A program made the translations under genes and the position numbers. Positions 1 to 8,470 of a stretch of 64,000 nucleotides of DNA are shown here, piece after piece (positions within the stretch are counted from its first letter, which is position 1; every line of letters starts with the position of its first letter). The stretch is from Kibdelosporangium philippinense (GTDB lineage Bacteria; Actinomycetota; Actinomycetes; Mycobacteriales; Pseudonocardiaceae), in the NCBI RefSeq assembly GCF_021390435.2, contig NZ_JAJVCN010000005.1, forward strand, positions 545,804 through 609,803. Direction: 5' to 3'. Under the pieces are notes generated by a model that saw nothing but the letters and a program-made list of their open reading frames with translations, had not been told where the DNA came from and did no database searches.

Positions 1-281
1 TCGAACCGCGCGACCCAGCCCAGCGAGGCATTCCAGCCGGAGTCCAGATTCACGTACGTGTAGCCGGCCGGTGCCAGCTTGGCGGCCAACGCGTCGGCGG
101 CGTTGCGGAGATTGCCCTCGTTGAGCCAGCTCGTGCCGTAGGTCGGGCAGGTCGACGACTGGACGCTCCAGCTGCTCCAGCCCATGAACGGCCGCAGCGA
201 GAAATCGCTCTTGGCTTGCGCGGGAACGCTGGTCAGGCCGAGGATCACGGCAGCTGACAGCAGGATTTTGGCGTAGCGCAT
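1..281 (-). CDS. Secreted GH27-type alpha-galactosidase, N-terminal part (runs off the window)
   Basis: The ATG at 281 follows an AAGGAAGG ribosome site. Residues 1-23 form a Sec signal peptide ending VPAQA. The mature protein opens with PFMGWSSW (residues 31-38) and has YVNLDSGW at 76-83. These two boxes mark the start of the TIM barrel of glycoside hydrolase family 27 (alpha-galactosidases and related enzymes). The catalytic aspartates lie beyond the window edge, so exact specificity cannot be read. The role is extracellular removal of terminal alpha-linked sugars. The gene is probably induced through the inverted repeat just upstream. The alternative is another clan-D hydrolase with the same barrel. 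Confidence 0.8.
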   Translation of the reverse strand, partial: MRYAKILLSAAVILGLTSVPAQAKSDFSLRPFMGWSSWSVQSSTCPTYGTSWLNEGNLRNAADALAAKLAPAGYTYVNLDSGWNASLGWVARF

Positions 282-315
282 GGCAGGGCCTTCCTTGGCA
301 GGGGTAGGAAGGATT

Positions 316-336
316 AATTAACTTCGTTAGTTAATT
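316..336. promoter_or_regulatory. AT-rich inverted repeat, candidate operator of the GH27 gene
   Basis: AATTAACT (316-323) and AGTTAATT (329-336) form a perfect 8-bp inverted repeat with a 5-base loop, 35 bp upstream of the alpha-galactosidase start. It stands out as AT-rich in high-GC DNA. Operators of this kind are common before actinobacterial sugar genes and are often ROK- or LacI-controlled. The regulator itself is an inference. Confidence 0.45.
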
Positions 337-369
337 TGTTACATCAACCTTACAACCCCAGGTCAAGCC

Positions 370-1743
370 CTACTTAGGGGAACAACCGACCCATTGGGCG
401 GGCGGGCACTGCCCGACGCGGCCACGGTAGGCATCGACGAGCTGACGAGCCAAAGCGTGCGCGGAAGCCGGGTCGCCGGTGGCCGCGACCTCGTCGACGA
501 CACAGCCCGCCGTGCAGAACTTCAGCTGCTCATCCGGGATTTTCCGCCAGTCTGAGCCGGTCGCGACGCCGTACTTCCAGATCTGCTTGTCCTGCGTGCC
601 CGCGTCGTCGCGGATCACGTACACGTGCTGGTTGCCTTGCACGTTGGCCACGGGAGTCTCCGCTGACGTGGCCAATTTGCGCAGTCCGGTCGGATCAGGC
701 GGCGTGACAAGCGCCATGGCGGTCCATTCGGCGCCGTACGGGTGCTGCCCGGCCACGGACTGCGCGCGCCGGTAGAACTGCGTCCACTGTGGCGAGGACA
801 ACGTGCACGTCGCACTGCCTGCCTGGCCTGGCTGCAACGGGCCGACCCGGCTCTCACACGAACCGATCACGTTGCCGCCGCCGGTCCACGTCGCCTTGAC
901 CGCGACCCTGGCGGCCTGTTTGCCGACGTTGGTCAGCTCGACCGCGATCGAGCAGCTGTTCGCGGTGCAGTTCTGGAACTTGTACGTGCCCTGCTTGACC
1001 CCGGTGAACGGGTCGTACGCGGTTTCCAGCTCGGCGGCCTTGCCCGCGAGGTCCCGGTAGAGCGCGGCCATGTCGCTGGTCGCGTCCGAAACGCTGAACG
1101 CCAGGTCACGCACCTTGGTCGGGTCCGTCTTGCCCGACTTGGTCAGGTCGAACCGGGCCAGCCCGTACGGCGGGTTCACGCCGAGATACAGCACACCGGT
1201 GTCGGTCGGCACCTCGATGACGTCCTGACCGGCCAGTTTCGTGCGTTTGGCCGCGTCGGGCGCCTGCGCGGTGACCGGCTTGCCGAACATGCCCGACAGG
1301 GTCTCGGTGTCAAAGATCCGCTCGATGTCGACGCCGAGCAGCACACCGGGCGCCTTCACCCAGTGGTCGGCCACGGTCGGCGCGGTCGAGTCGGGCACGC
1401 CGGACAGCTTGAGCCAGAAATCCAGTCCGGCCTTGAGATACAGCGTGTGGTCGACGACCAGGACGGTCGCGGGCAGGCCGTTGACCGACAGCTCGCCGAT
1501 CGCTTCACCGGCCTTGGTCACCGTGACCTGCATCGTGACGTTGTCGCCTGCGGGCGCGGTCAGTGACCCGTTGTAGCGGACCGCACCGGCGCTTTTGAGG
1601 TCCACAATGGATTGCTCGACCGCTTCGGCAACGACGAGTTTCGGCGCGGACGCTGGCGCGTCAAGCGGTGGATCATCGCTGGTGCACCCGGTGGACAACA
1701 GCAGGATTGCCCCCAACAGGGTGCCAAATCCGTGCCGTATCAC
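370..1743 (-). CDS. Putative lipoprotein of unknown function
   Basis: A 457-residue protein with a GTG start. Residues 1-20 are a signal peptide ending in the lipobox-like LLSTGC, so the mature protein is probably lipid-anchored at Cys20. The first ~200 residues (VTVTKAGEAIGELSVNG, TLYLKAG, AGQDVIEVPTD) resemble the beta-sheet pattern of LprG/LppX-like actinobacterial lipoproteins. The second half has four cysteines (NCTANSC, CESR, ATCTL) and a CARDB-like stretch, then a CTAGC motif near the end. It lies 63 bp downstream of crtI on the same strand, but has its own TACCGT -10 box 7 bases before the GTG, which suggests a leaderless separate transcript. No function is assigned. Confidence 0.75.
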   Translation of the reverse strand: MIRHGFGTLLGAILLLSTGCTSDDPPLDAPASAPKLVVAEAVEQSIVDLKSAGAVRYNGSLTAPAGDNVTMQVTVTKAGEAIGELSVNGLPATVLVVDHTLYLKAGLDFWLKLSGVPDSTAPTVADHWVKAPGVLLGVDIERIFDTETLSGMFGKPVTAQAPDAAKRTKLAGQDVIEVPTDTGVLYLGVNPPYGLARFDLTKSGKTDPTKVRDLAFSVSDATSDMAALYRDLAGKAAELETAYDPFTGVKQGTYKFQNCTANSCSIAVELTNVGKQAARVAVKATWTGGGNVIGSCESRVGPLQPGQAGSATCTLSSPQWTQFYRRAQSVAGQHPYGAEWTAMALVTPPDPTGLRKLATSAETPVANVQGNQHVYVIRDDAGTQDKQIWKYGVATGSDWRKIPDEQLKFCTAGCVVDEVAATGDPASAHALARQLVDAYRGRVGQCPPAQWVGCSPK

Positions 1744-1806
1744 GCGTTCAACGGTAGTTGACTACTGGCCGAAGTCGACTCGACGGCCCAGTCCGGCACA
1801 AATTCG

Positions 1807-3273
1807 CTACCTTCCGGTGATTCTCTGTGCCGCGAGCCGCCCGGAAATCACGACGGGTGGAATCCCGACGCCAGGAGTCGTGCCACAGCCCGCAAGCACG
1901 GCATTGTCCACGCCGGTCACCAGATTGCGTGGCCGGAACGGCCCGGTCTGCCGGAACGAGTGCGCCAGCGAGAACGGCGTGCCCGCGCCGAGTCCTTGCG
2001 CTTCCCAGTCGGCTGGCGTGATCAGCGTGTACTCGTCGATCGACGAGCCGAAACCGGTCAGCCCGCGTTGTTCCAGTACGCTGATCAGCTCGTCGCGGTA
2101 TCGAGGACCGACGCGCGGCCAGTCGATCCGCGACGTCCACAGGTTCGGGCACGGCGCCAGAACCTGAACCACTTCGCGCCCGTCCGGCGCGAGCGTCGGG
2201 TCAGTCGCGGTAGGCCTTGTCACCAGCAGCGACGGGTCGCTCATCAGCCGCCCGCGCTTGATGATCTCGTCGAACGTCCTGTCCCACGCGCGCCCGAAGA
2301 AGATCGTGTGATGCCCGAGCGAGTCCCACGAACGGTCGACACCCGCGTGCAGCACCACGGCAGACGGCGACCATTGCAACGGCACCACGCGACGCGACGG
2401 CAGTCCCAGCAGTCCACGAGCAACAGGTAGGTCCGGCGTCAGAACTACGGCGTCGCAGGGGATCCGTTCGCCCGAAGTCGTACGCACGGCCGTCACACGA
2501 GAACCGACGCGCTCCAACCACGCAGCGCCACAGGAATATCGCACGTCAGCGCCCGCGTCAGACGCTGCCTTGGCCATGTGCGCGGCGACCGCGGACACAC
2601 CACCGCGCGGGAACCACACGCCCGCAATGGTGTCCATATACGCGATCACGCCGTACGCCGCCAAAGCCCGCTTAGGCGGCACACCCGCGTACAACGACTG
2701 AAACGAGAACAGCCGACGCAACCGCTCATCCGACAAGTACCTCGCGATCGCTGGCCCGAGCCGCCCGAACCCGCCGAGCGCGACCAGGCTCGCCAACTGC
2801 GAACCCAGCAAATCCAGCGGCGAGTCGAAGTTGGCGCCGATGAAGGAATCCCGCTCGACCCGGTACAGCTCGGACAACCATTTCCGCAGCCTGCGGTATC
2901 CGACCGCCTCCGCGGGCCCGGCAACCCTGCGGACCTCCTCTTCCATCGCGGAGGCGTCGGTGTGCACGTGGATCGTGCTGCCGTCGGCGAAGTGCGCCCG
3001 ATACGCCGGATCCAGCTTGATCAGGTCCAGCATCGGCGCCCCGACCTGCGCCAACGCGTCCTCGATCAACTCGGGCATGGTGAGCACGCTCGCGCCCGAG
3101 TCGACCGTGTAGTCGCCGATCCGCATCTGACCGGCACGTCCACCCGCGGTGGGCTCGGTTTCCAGCACCGTGACCTGACGCCCGGACCCGAGCAGGTGCA
3201 GCGCGCAGGACAGACCCGCGAGACCGGCGCCAACCACGATGACGTGGTCGGTGCGGCCGGTGACGGTTCTCAG
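1807..3273 (-). CDS. crtI: Phytoene desaturase-type FAD oxidoreductase, probable CTG start
   Basis: CrtI-family amine-oxidase fold flavoprotein that desaturates carotenoid precursors at the membrane. The dinucleotide motif VIVVGAGLAGLS lies at the N-terminus with the GGRAGQ motif after it, and the C-terminus carries GCGTTPGVGIPPVV, the CrtI signature. I start it at a CTG (3273): the only other usable start, GTG 3237, would cut off the first Rossmann strand, whereas the CTG has AGGAGG five bases upstream and overlaps the crtE stop as CTGA. That gives 488 residues, normal for the family. It is translationally coupled to crtE. No crtB (phytoene synthase) is present in the window, so the actual substrate is an inference. 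Confidence 0.85.
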   Translation of the reverse strand: MRTVTGRTDHVIVVGAGLAGLSCALHLLGSGRQVTVLETEPTAGGRAGQMRIGDYTVDSGASVLTMPELIEDALAQVGAPMLDLIKLDPAYRAHFADGSTIHVHTDASAMEEEVRRVAGPAEAVGYRRLRKWLSELYRVERDSFIGANFDSPLDLLGSQLASLVALGGFGRLGPAIARYLSDERLRRLFSFQSLYAGVPPKRALAAYGVIAYMDTIAGVWFPRGGVSAVAAHMAKAASDAGADVRYSCGAAWLERVGSRVTAVRTTSGERIPCDAVVLTPDLPVARGLLGLPSRRVVPLQWSPSAVVLHAGVDRSWDSLGHHTIFFGRAWDRTFDEIIKRGRLMSDPSLLVTRPTATDPTLAPDGREVVQVLAPCPNLWTSRIDWPRVGPRYRDELISVLEQRGLTGFGSSIDEYTLITPADWEAQGLGAGTPFSLAHSFRQTGPFRPRNLVTGVDNAVLAGCGTTPGVGIPPVVISGRLAAQRITGR

Positions 3274-4340
3274 TGGTTCCTCCTGGTGGCGGTCACCGCG
3301 AGCTCGGCAAGCCGGTCACCTGCGGGTTCGGCGAGGTCAGCCGACTGCAGCGCCTCCATGGCCGTGGACGTCAGCGCTTCGATCTTGGCCTCGACCGCGT
3401 CAACGGCGCCGGACTCGAGCAGCACCGCACGGGCCTGCTCGACGTCCTCGCTGGTCAGGTTCTGGTTGCCGAGGCAGTTGCGCAGCACCGCCGCGCCCGC
3501 TTCACCCGCGTTCCGCACGCCGAGCGCGACAAGCAGGGTCCGCTTGCCTTCACGCAGGTCATCACCGGCGGGCTTGCCGGTCACCTCGGTGTCACCGAAC
3601 ACGCCAAGCAGGTCGTCACGCAGCTGGAAAGCCACACCGATGTCGGCGCCGAAGGCCCGCAGCCGCTCGATCAGCTCAGGATCCGCGCCCGCCAGCGCCG
3701 CGCCCATCTGCAGCGGCCGTTCGACGGTGTACGCGGCGGTCTTCATCCGGGCGACGCGCAGCGCGGCCTCAGGCGTTTCGTCGCCCTCGACCTGCGTGAG
3801 GATGTCCAGGTACTGGCCCGCGAGCATCTCCGAGCGCATCGCCTGCCACGGCTCGCTGGCCGCAGCGATCCGGTTCGCCGATGCGCCAGAGCCGTAGAAC
3901 ATGTCATCCGCCCAGGCCAGCGCGATATCGCCGAGCAGAATCGCGGCCGCCATCCCAAACCGCTCAGAGGTCCCCAGCCAACCCCGCTCGCGGTGCAGCC
4001 GCTCGAACGTCACGTGCACAGTTGGCGAACCCCGCCGGACGGCGGAAGCGTCCATCAGGTCGTCATGCACGAGCGCACACGCCTGAATCAGCTCAAGGCC
4101 GCTGATGGCCCGCAGCACAGCCGGGGCGTCCGGCTCGCCGCCCGCGCCACGCCAGCCCCACCAGGCGAACGTCGGGCGGATACGTTTGCCGCCCCGCAGG
4201 ATGAACTCGACCAGAGCGTCGAGTGCGTCCGCCAGCTCCTGGGTCAGGCTGGCCATAGTGGACTGCTTGGCCGCCAGGTACTCGGTCAAGGTCCGCTCGA
4301 CGTGGGCTCTAACGGACTCGTCGATGGTCGTCGGATGCAC
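3270..4340 (-). CDS. crtE: Polyprenyl diphosphate synthase (geranylgeranyl-PP synthase type)
   Basis: A 356-residue trans-isoprenyl diphosphate synthase. The first aspartate-rich motif is HDDLMDAS and the second QLRDDLLGVFGD; GGKRIRP near the N-terminus binds the diphosphate. It condenses isopentenyl diphosphate with allylic diphosphates, probably to C20. It is the first gene of a crtE-crtI operon with a 4-base overlap. The GTG at 4340 is used, but its GGAGG is only one base away, so the true start could lie a little further downstream. Divergent from metF; in Mycobacterium tuberculosis the homologous order is lppM, metF-like, idsA2 (Rv2171-Rv2173), supporting ancestral placement. Product chain length is inferred. 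Confidence 0.88.
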   Translation of the reverse strand: MHPTTIDESVRAHVERTLTEYLAAKQSTMASLTQELADALDALVEFILRGGKRIRPTFAWWGWRGAGGEPDAPAVLRAISGLELIQACALVHDDLMDASAVRRGSPTVHVTFERLHRERGWLGTSERFGMAAAILLGDIALAWADDMFYGSGASANRIAAASEPWQAMRSEMLAGQYLDILTQVEGDETPEAALRVARMKTAAYTVERPLQMGAALAGADPELIERLRAFGADIGVAFQLRDDLLGVFGDTEVTGKPAGDDLREGKRTLLVALGVRNAGEAGAAVLRNCLGNQNLTSEDVEQARAVLLESGAVDAVEAKIEALTSTAMEALQSADLAEPAGDRLAELAVTATRRNH

Positions 4341-4396
4341 ACCTCCATCGTGACGCCCTGCTCGGTTGGCCGACGCGGCGGGGTCGTCAGTCCCGA

Positions 4397-4408
4397 TAGG
4401 CTTGTGGC
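4397..4408 (+). promoter_or_regulatory. -10 box of a leaderless metF promoter
   Basis: TAGGCT (4397-4402) sits six bases before the metF ATG, with no Shine-Dalgarno sequence between. This is the usual geometry of actinobacterial leaderless transcripts. Confidence 0.5.
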
Positions 4409-5296
4409 ATGACCTCCGTGCTGGAGCGCATCAATATCGGCAGAGCCACGTTCTCTGTCGAGTTCATGCCGCCCCGAGACGACGCCGACGAGCAGATTCT
4501 CTGGCGCTCGATCCGCGAGCTCGAGGGCCTGGACCCGGCATTCGTGTCGGTGACCTACGGCGCGGGCGGCTCCCGACGCGACCGCACAATCCGTACGACC
4601 GGCCGTGTGGCTCGTGAAACCACGCTGGTGCCCATGGCACACCTCACAGCCGTCGACCACTCCGTCGCCGAGCTGCGCAACGTCATCGGCTGGTACGCGG
4701 CGGTAGGGGTGCACAACGTGCTCGCGCTGCGCGGAGACCCGCCCGGCAACCCGATGGGGGAGTGGGTCAAGCACCCGCAAGGCCTGAACTACGCCGAGGA
4801 CCTCGTGCGCCTTGTGCGTGAACTGGGCGACTTCTGCGTTGGCGTAGCGGCGTTTCCGTACGGGCACCCGCGATGCGCGGACGTCGATACGGATGCCGAC
4901 CGGCTGGTGCAGAAGTTCCGCGCGGGCGCGGACTTCGCGATCGGGCAACTTTGCTACAACGCCGAGGACTTTTTGCGGCTGCGTGACCGTGTTGCGAGCC
5001 GTGGCGGGGACGCCCCGATCCTGCCCGGTGTGATGCCACTCACGGCGCCGAAGATGCTGAGCAAGGTGGTGGAGCTGTCCGGCGCGCCCGTCCCGCCGCA
5101 GATCGCCGCGCGGCTCGAGCCGCTGATGGACGATCCCAAGGCTTTCCGGGCCGAGGGCATCAACGTGGTCACCGAGATGTGCGAACAACTGCTGGCCGAG
5201 GGCGTTGACGTGCTGCACTTCTACACGTTCAACCGGGCAAAGGCGACAAAAGAGGTGCTCGGCAGGCTCGGTCTGGTGCCCAGCCGCACGGCTTAA
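4409..5296 (+). CDS. metF: Methylenetetrahydrofolate reductase
   Basis: A 295-residue FAD-dependent TIM-barrel enzyme that reduces 5,10-methylene-THF to 5-methyl-THF, the methyl donor for methionine synthesis. Family motifs seen are FSVEFMPPR at the N-terminus, VSVTYGAGGS, HLTAVDHS, LALRGDPPG and FYTFNRAKAT near the C-terminus. Length is typical of bacterial MetF. It is transcribed alone, divergent from crtE-crtI, and is followed by the convergent lppM gene. The window shows no S-adenosylmethionine or B12 riboswitch upstream; the start appears leaderless. Confidence 0.93.
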   Translation: MTSVLERINIGRATFSVEFMPPRDDADEQILWRSIRELEGLDPAFVSVTYGAGGSRRDRTIRTTGRVARETTLVPMAHLTAVDHSVAELRNVIGWYAAVGVHNVLALRGDPPGNPMGEWVKHPQGLNYAEDLVRLVRELGDFCVGVAAFPYGHPRCADVDTDADRLVQKFRAGADFAIGQLCYNAEDFLRLRDRVASRGGDAPILPGVMPLTAPKMLSKVVELSGAPVPPQIAARLEPLMDDPKAFRAEGINVVTEMCEQLLAEGVDVLHFYTFNRAKATKEVLGRLGLVPSRTA

Positions 5297-5465
5297 GCAA
5301 GACTTTCAACGGCCCTGTGGACAGCGTGATGAAGCCAATGGCCCATTCGCGAAACTGGTTGTCCACAGCCAGCCGTTGACCCTTCGACCAGGCCCTATGC
5401 CCGATAGACTGGCCTCGGGGTCGCCCCCGGGAGCGGTGGGGGCTGCGTGGGGTTTGGTCGCGGAC

Positions 5466-6164
5466 CTAGACGTACTCCGCCATCCGTTCCTTGCGCCGGT
5501 TATGCCGATGCGTGAACAGCGCTAAAGCCAGCACGATCAGCGCCGTCCCGACCGCCCCAGCGCCAACCAGCAGCACCCACCGCATCCAAGACATCCCAGA
5601 ACCCGAGCTGTACTGAGAAGTAGCGGTGATATCGGTGATCCGCCCGGCGTTGAGCTTCCAAGAGATGTTGCTGTCCATCTCCAGCTCGCCATTGGTCCGG
5701 CCAATAGGGCCAGGGAACGCGATCTTGAGCTGCACGTCGACCCCGTCGGGCCGAAGCTGACTCAGGTCAGCGACCCCGGCGAGCGAGACGATGTCGCCAG
5801 ACCGCCGGAAGTTCAACCGATACCGGCTGGTGAACGAGCTGATCGACTCCGTAAGAGTCCGCATCTGGTCGAAGCTGAGCTGATTGAACCGGACAGTCTG
5901 GCCCACGTACCCATCGGCCTTGTAAGGCTCCATGGTCACCTGGCTGGACAGCTCGGCCGGGACATTGAGCGCCGGGCCGACCTCCTCAGGCTTGACCTGC
6001 ACGGTGGCGATTTCCAAAGTGCCGGAGATCAGGTCGTTGGCGTCGACCGCCATCGCCGCGCGAACACGGACGCAGCCGCTGAGCGACAAAGCCAGCAGCA
6101 GGAGGAGCGGCACAACAGCCCACCGGCGGGCTGAACGGTGGGGAGCCAGGCGCACGCCGGTCAC
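5466..6164 (-). CDS. lppM: LppM-like membrane lipoprotein
   Basis: A 232-residue protein from a GTG at 6164 (a longer frame to 6221 exists, but its extra 19 residues precede a normal signal peptide). Residues 1-30 are a hydrophobic leader ending LSLSGC, a lipobox. A beta-rich extracytoplasmic domain follows (MAVDANDLISGTLEI near its start), then one C-terminal transmembrane helix (WVLLVGAGAVGTALIVLALA) and a basic tail. This matches M. tuberculosis LppM (Rv2171), a cell-envelope protein, and the neighbourhood (metF, prenyl synthase) is the same. It converges on metF and is divergent from the DUF885 gene. Biochemical activity is unknown. Confidence 0.8.
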   Translation of the reverse strand: MTGVRLAPHRSARRWAVVPLLLLLALSLSGCVRVRAAMAVDANDLISGTLEIATVQVKPEEVGPALNVPAELSSQVTMEPYKADGYVGQTVRFNQLSFDQMRTLTESISSFTSRYRLNFRRSGDIVSLAGVADLSQLRPDGVDVQLKIAFPGPIGRTNGELEMDSNISWKLNAGRITDITATSQYSSGSGMSWMRWVLLVGAGAVGTALIVLALALFTHRHNRRKERMAEYV

Positions 6165-6225
6165 TATGCCATCGTTGTCCAGTCCTTTGCGAAATCCGGC
6201 GGGTCCCACGCATATCCGCACCGGG

Positions 6226-6238
6226 TAACGTCCCGGAT
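6226..6238 (+). promoter_or_regulatory. -10 box of a leaderless promoter for the DUF885 gene
   Basis: TAACGT (6226-6231) lies seven bases before the ATG at 6239 with no ribosome site between them, consistent with a leaderless mRNA. Confidence 0.45.
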
Positions 6239-7900
6239 ATGGCCAATCACACTGCGGGGGTCCACGGCGCGAGTGAGCGGTTCGTGGACGAGTACGCCAC
6301 GCTTGACCCGATCACCGCTACCTATGCCGGGCTGTCCGGTTACGAGTCGGAGATGACCGACTTCTCTCCTGACGGTTACCGGCAGCGCACCGAGCTCGCT
6401 GCCCGTGCTGTTCGGGAGATCGAGGCGCTCGAACCCGCTGATGAGAGCGAGTACGCGGCGAAAGCGCATTTCCTCGAACGCGTCGGCATCGAACTCGAGC
6501 TGGCCGACGCGGGGCTGGACATCGGGAACATCAACGTGCTCGCCAGCCCGGTGCAGAACGTCCGCGCGGTGTTCGACCTGCTGCCCGCCGAAACCGCGGA
6601 GCACTGGGAGGCCATCCGGACCAAGCTCGCCAAGGTGCCCGCGGCGATCGAAGGGATCAAGGAGAGCCTGCTGGACGCGGCGAACCGCAACCAGCTGGCC
6701 GCCCTGCGCCAGGTGAGCAAGGTCGCCGAGCAGTGCGAGACCTGGTCTGGTGCCAAGGGCGAGTCGTTCTTCGCGAAGTTCATCGAGGACGCTCCCGAAC
6801 AGACGACCGAACTCGAAACCGCCGCGCGGCAGGCGTCCGATGCCTACGCGGACCTGGCGCGCTTCCTGCGGGGCATCTCCGACAAGGCACCGAAGAAGGA
6901 CGCCGTCGGCGAGGACGTCTACAAGCTGTGGTCGCGCTACTTCCTTGGCGCGAAGCTTGATCTGCGTGAGGCCTACGAGTGGGGCTGGACCGAGTTCTTC
7001 CGTGTGGAAAAGGAAATGACCGCGGTCGCCGAGCGGATCAAGGCGGGCGCGACGCTTTCCGAGGCAGCGGCCGAACTTGACGCTGATCCGCGTTACCGGA
7101 TCCAGGGGCGTGCCGAGTTCGAGCAGTGGATGCAACAGCTGTCGGACAACGCGTCGAGCGCGTTGCGGGGTGTGCACTTCGACATCCCGGATCCGTTGAT
7201 GCGGCTGGACTGCAAGATCGCGCCGGAAGGCGGTGGCGCGGGCGCGTACTACACCGGGCCGAGTGACGATTTCTCCCGCGCGGGCACGATGTGGTGGTCG
7301 CTGCCGAGCGGCCGCGACGACTTCAGCACATGGCGTGAAGTGTCCACTGTGTACCACGAGGGCGTGCCGGGGCATCACCTGCAGATCGCGACCGGCGTGT
7401 ACCAGGCCGAGTCGCTCAACCGCTACCAGCGGCTGTTCGGCTGGGTCTCCGGGCACGGCGAAGGCTGGGCGCTGTACGCGGAGCGCCTCATGCAGGAACT
7501 CGGCTACCTCACCGACGACGGCGATCTGATGGGCATGCTCGACGCCCACCTGTTCCGGGCCGCGCGGGTGATCATCGACGTCGGCATGCACCTCGAGCTG
7601 GAAATCCCGGCAGGCAGCGGATTCCACGACGGCGAGCGGTGGACGCCGGAGCTCGGCCTCGAGTTCATGCTGACCCGCACAATCACCGACGGCGACATCG
7701 TGCGCGACGAGATCGACCGCTACCTCGGCTGGCCGGGGCAGGCTCCGTCGTACAAGCTAGGCGAGCGCTACTGGTTGCAGCTGCGTGATGAGGCGCGTCG
7801 CCGCGATGGGGAAGCCTTCGACATCAAGGACTTCCACCAGCGCGCGTTGCGCCTCGGCTCAATGGGACTGGACAACCTCGCGGCCAGCCTGCGCGGTTAG
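6239..7900 (+). CDS. DUF885 family zinc-metallopeptidase-like protein
   Basis: A 553-residue cytoplasmic protein (no signal peptide) of the DUF885 family, related to M3/M32-like gluzincin peptidases. The zinc motif YHEGVPGHHLQ lies around residues 371-381. Downstream, HGEGWALYAERLM supplies the second conserved glutamate helix, typical of the family. N-terminal residues 8-40 (FVDEYATLDPITATYAG) are the usual DUF885 opening. It probably cleaves peptides or amides; substrate is not known. Its 3' end overlaps the convergent TetR gene by 42 bp. Confidence 0.88.
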   Translation: MANHTAGVHGASERFVDEYATLDPITATYAGLSGYESEMTDFSPDGYRQRTELAARAVREIEALEPADESEYAAKAHFLERVGIELELADAGLDIGNINVLASPVQNVRAVFDLLPAETAEHWEAIRTKLAKVPAAIEGIKESLLDAANRNQLAALRQVSKVAEQCETWSGAKGESFFAKFIEDAPEQTTELETAARQASDAYADLARFLRGISDKAPKKDAVGEDVYKLWSRYFLGAKLDLREAYEWGWTEFFRVEKEMTAVAERIKAGATLSEAAAELDADPRYRIQGRAEFEQWMQQLSDNASSALRGVHFDIPDPLMRLDCKIAPEGGGAGAYYTGPSDDFSRAGTMWWSLPSGRDDFSTWREVSTVYHEGVPGHHLQIATGVYQAESLNRYQRLFGWVSGHGEGWALYAERLMQELGYLTDDGDLMGMLDAHLFRAARVIIDVGMHLELEIPAGSGFHDGERWTPELGLEFMLTRTITDGDIVRDEIDRYLGWPGQAPSYKLGERYWLQLRDEARRRDGEAFDIKDFHQRALRLGSMGLDNLAASLRG

Positions 7901-8470
7901 CCCGGCAAGGACAAGGGAGCAGACGGCGTCGAAGGCCTTGTCGATGCCGTCCCGGTCCCAGTCGCCGGAGTGAGCCGGATCGTGAAACCGGTTGGTGGCA
8001 TCGAAAACGGCGCGCGCGGTGGCGTTGACGTCGTTGATCGGTGCGAACAGGCCAGCCTCGACGCCGTCCCGCAGGATCCCGGCGATCTCGCCGGTCAGCT
8101 CCTGCACGTGGTCGGCGATCACCGTGCTGTTCTCCCGCACCAGTGCGGAGAAGGTGGCGAACAGTTCCGGGTCGTCCAACACCTTGTGCCGCTTGGCGTC
8201 GAACAGCGTGGCCAGCCAGTGCCGCAGCCGGTCGGGCGCGGGCAGATCGGCTTTCGCCGCCTGCGCGACTGGCACGTGCGTACGGTGCAGCCATTGCCGC
8301 GTCACGGCTTCCCGTAGCGCTGCCTTGCTCGGGAAATGCCGATAGACACTGCCGTGGCTGACACCGAGGGCGCGGGCGACGTCCACAACGGTTGCCTTGC
8401 TCGGGCCGAAGCGGCGCAGGACGTCCTGCGCCACTTCGAGAATCTGTTCCGTGGTGAGGGTTTCGGCCAT
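7859..8470 (-). CDS. TetR family transcriptional regulator
   Basis: A 203-residue repressor. The N-terminal helix-turn-helix (ATVVDVARALGVSHGSVYRHF, residues ~25-45) is classic TetR; the remaining ~150 residues form the ligand pocket and dimer interface. Its ATG shares one base with the TAA of the aldo/keto reductase gene (TAATG), so the two are translationally coupled and the regulator probably represses its own operon. A palindromic site overlapping the operon promoter (9511-9532) is the likely target. Ligand unknown. Confidence 0.88.
   Translation of the reverse strand: MAETLTTEQILEVAQDVLRRFGPSKATVVDVARALGVSHGSVYRHFPSKAALREAVTRQWLHRTHVPVAQAAKADLPAPDRLRHWLATLFDAKRHKVLDDPELFATFSALVRENSTVIADHVQELTGEIAGILRDGVEAGLFAPINDVNATARAVFDATNRFHDPAHSGDWDRDGIDKAFDAVCSLVLAGLTAQAGREVVQSH

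Noticed and set aside
742..1566. Long plus-strand frame inside the lipoprotein gene
   Set aside because: Antisense to a gene with a signal peptide and normal composition; the product is Arg/Val-rich and shadow-like.
5400..5460. Promoter-like TTGACC element downstream of metF pointing right
   Set aside because: No gene lies downstream on that strand before the convergent lppM; probably chance or a remnant.
6164..7627. Minus-strand 487-codon frame opposite the DUF885 gene
   Set aside because: A high-GC shadow frame; the plus strand has clear zinc-peptidase motifs.
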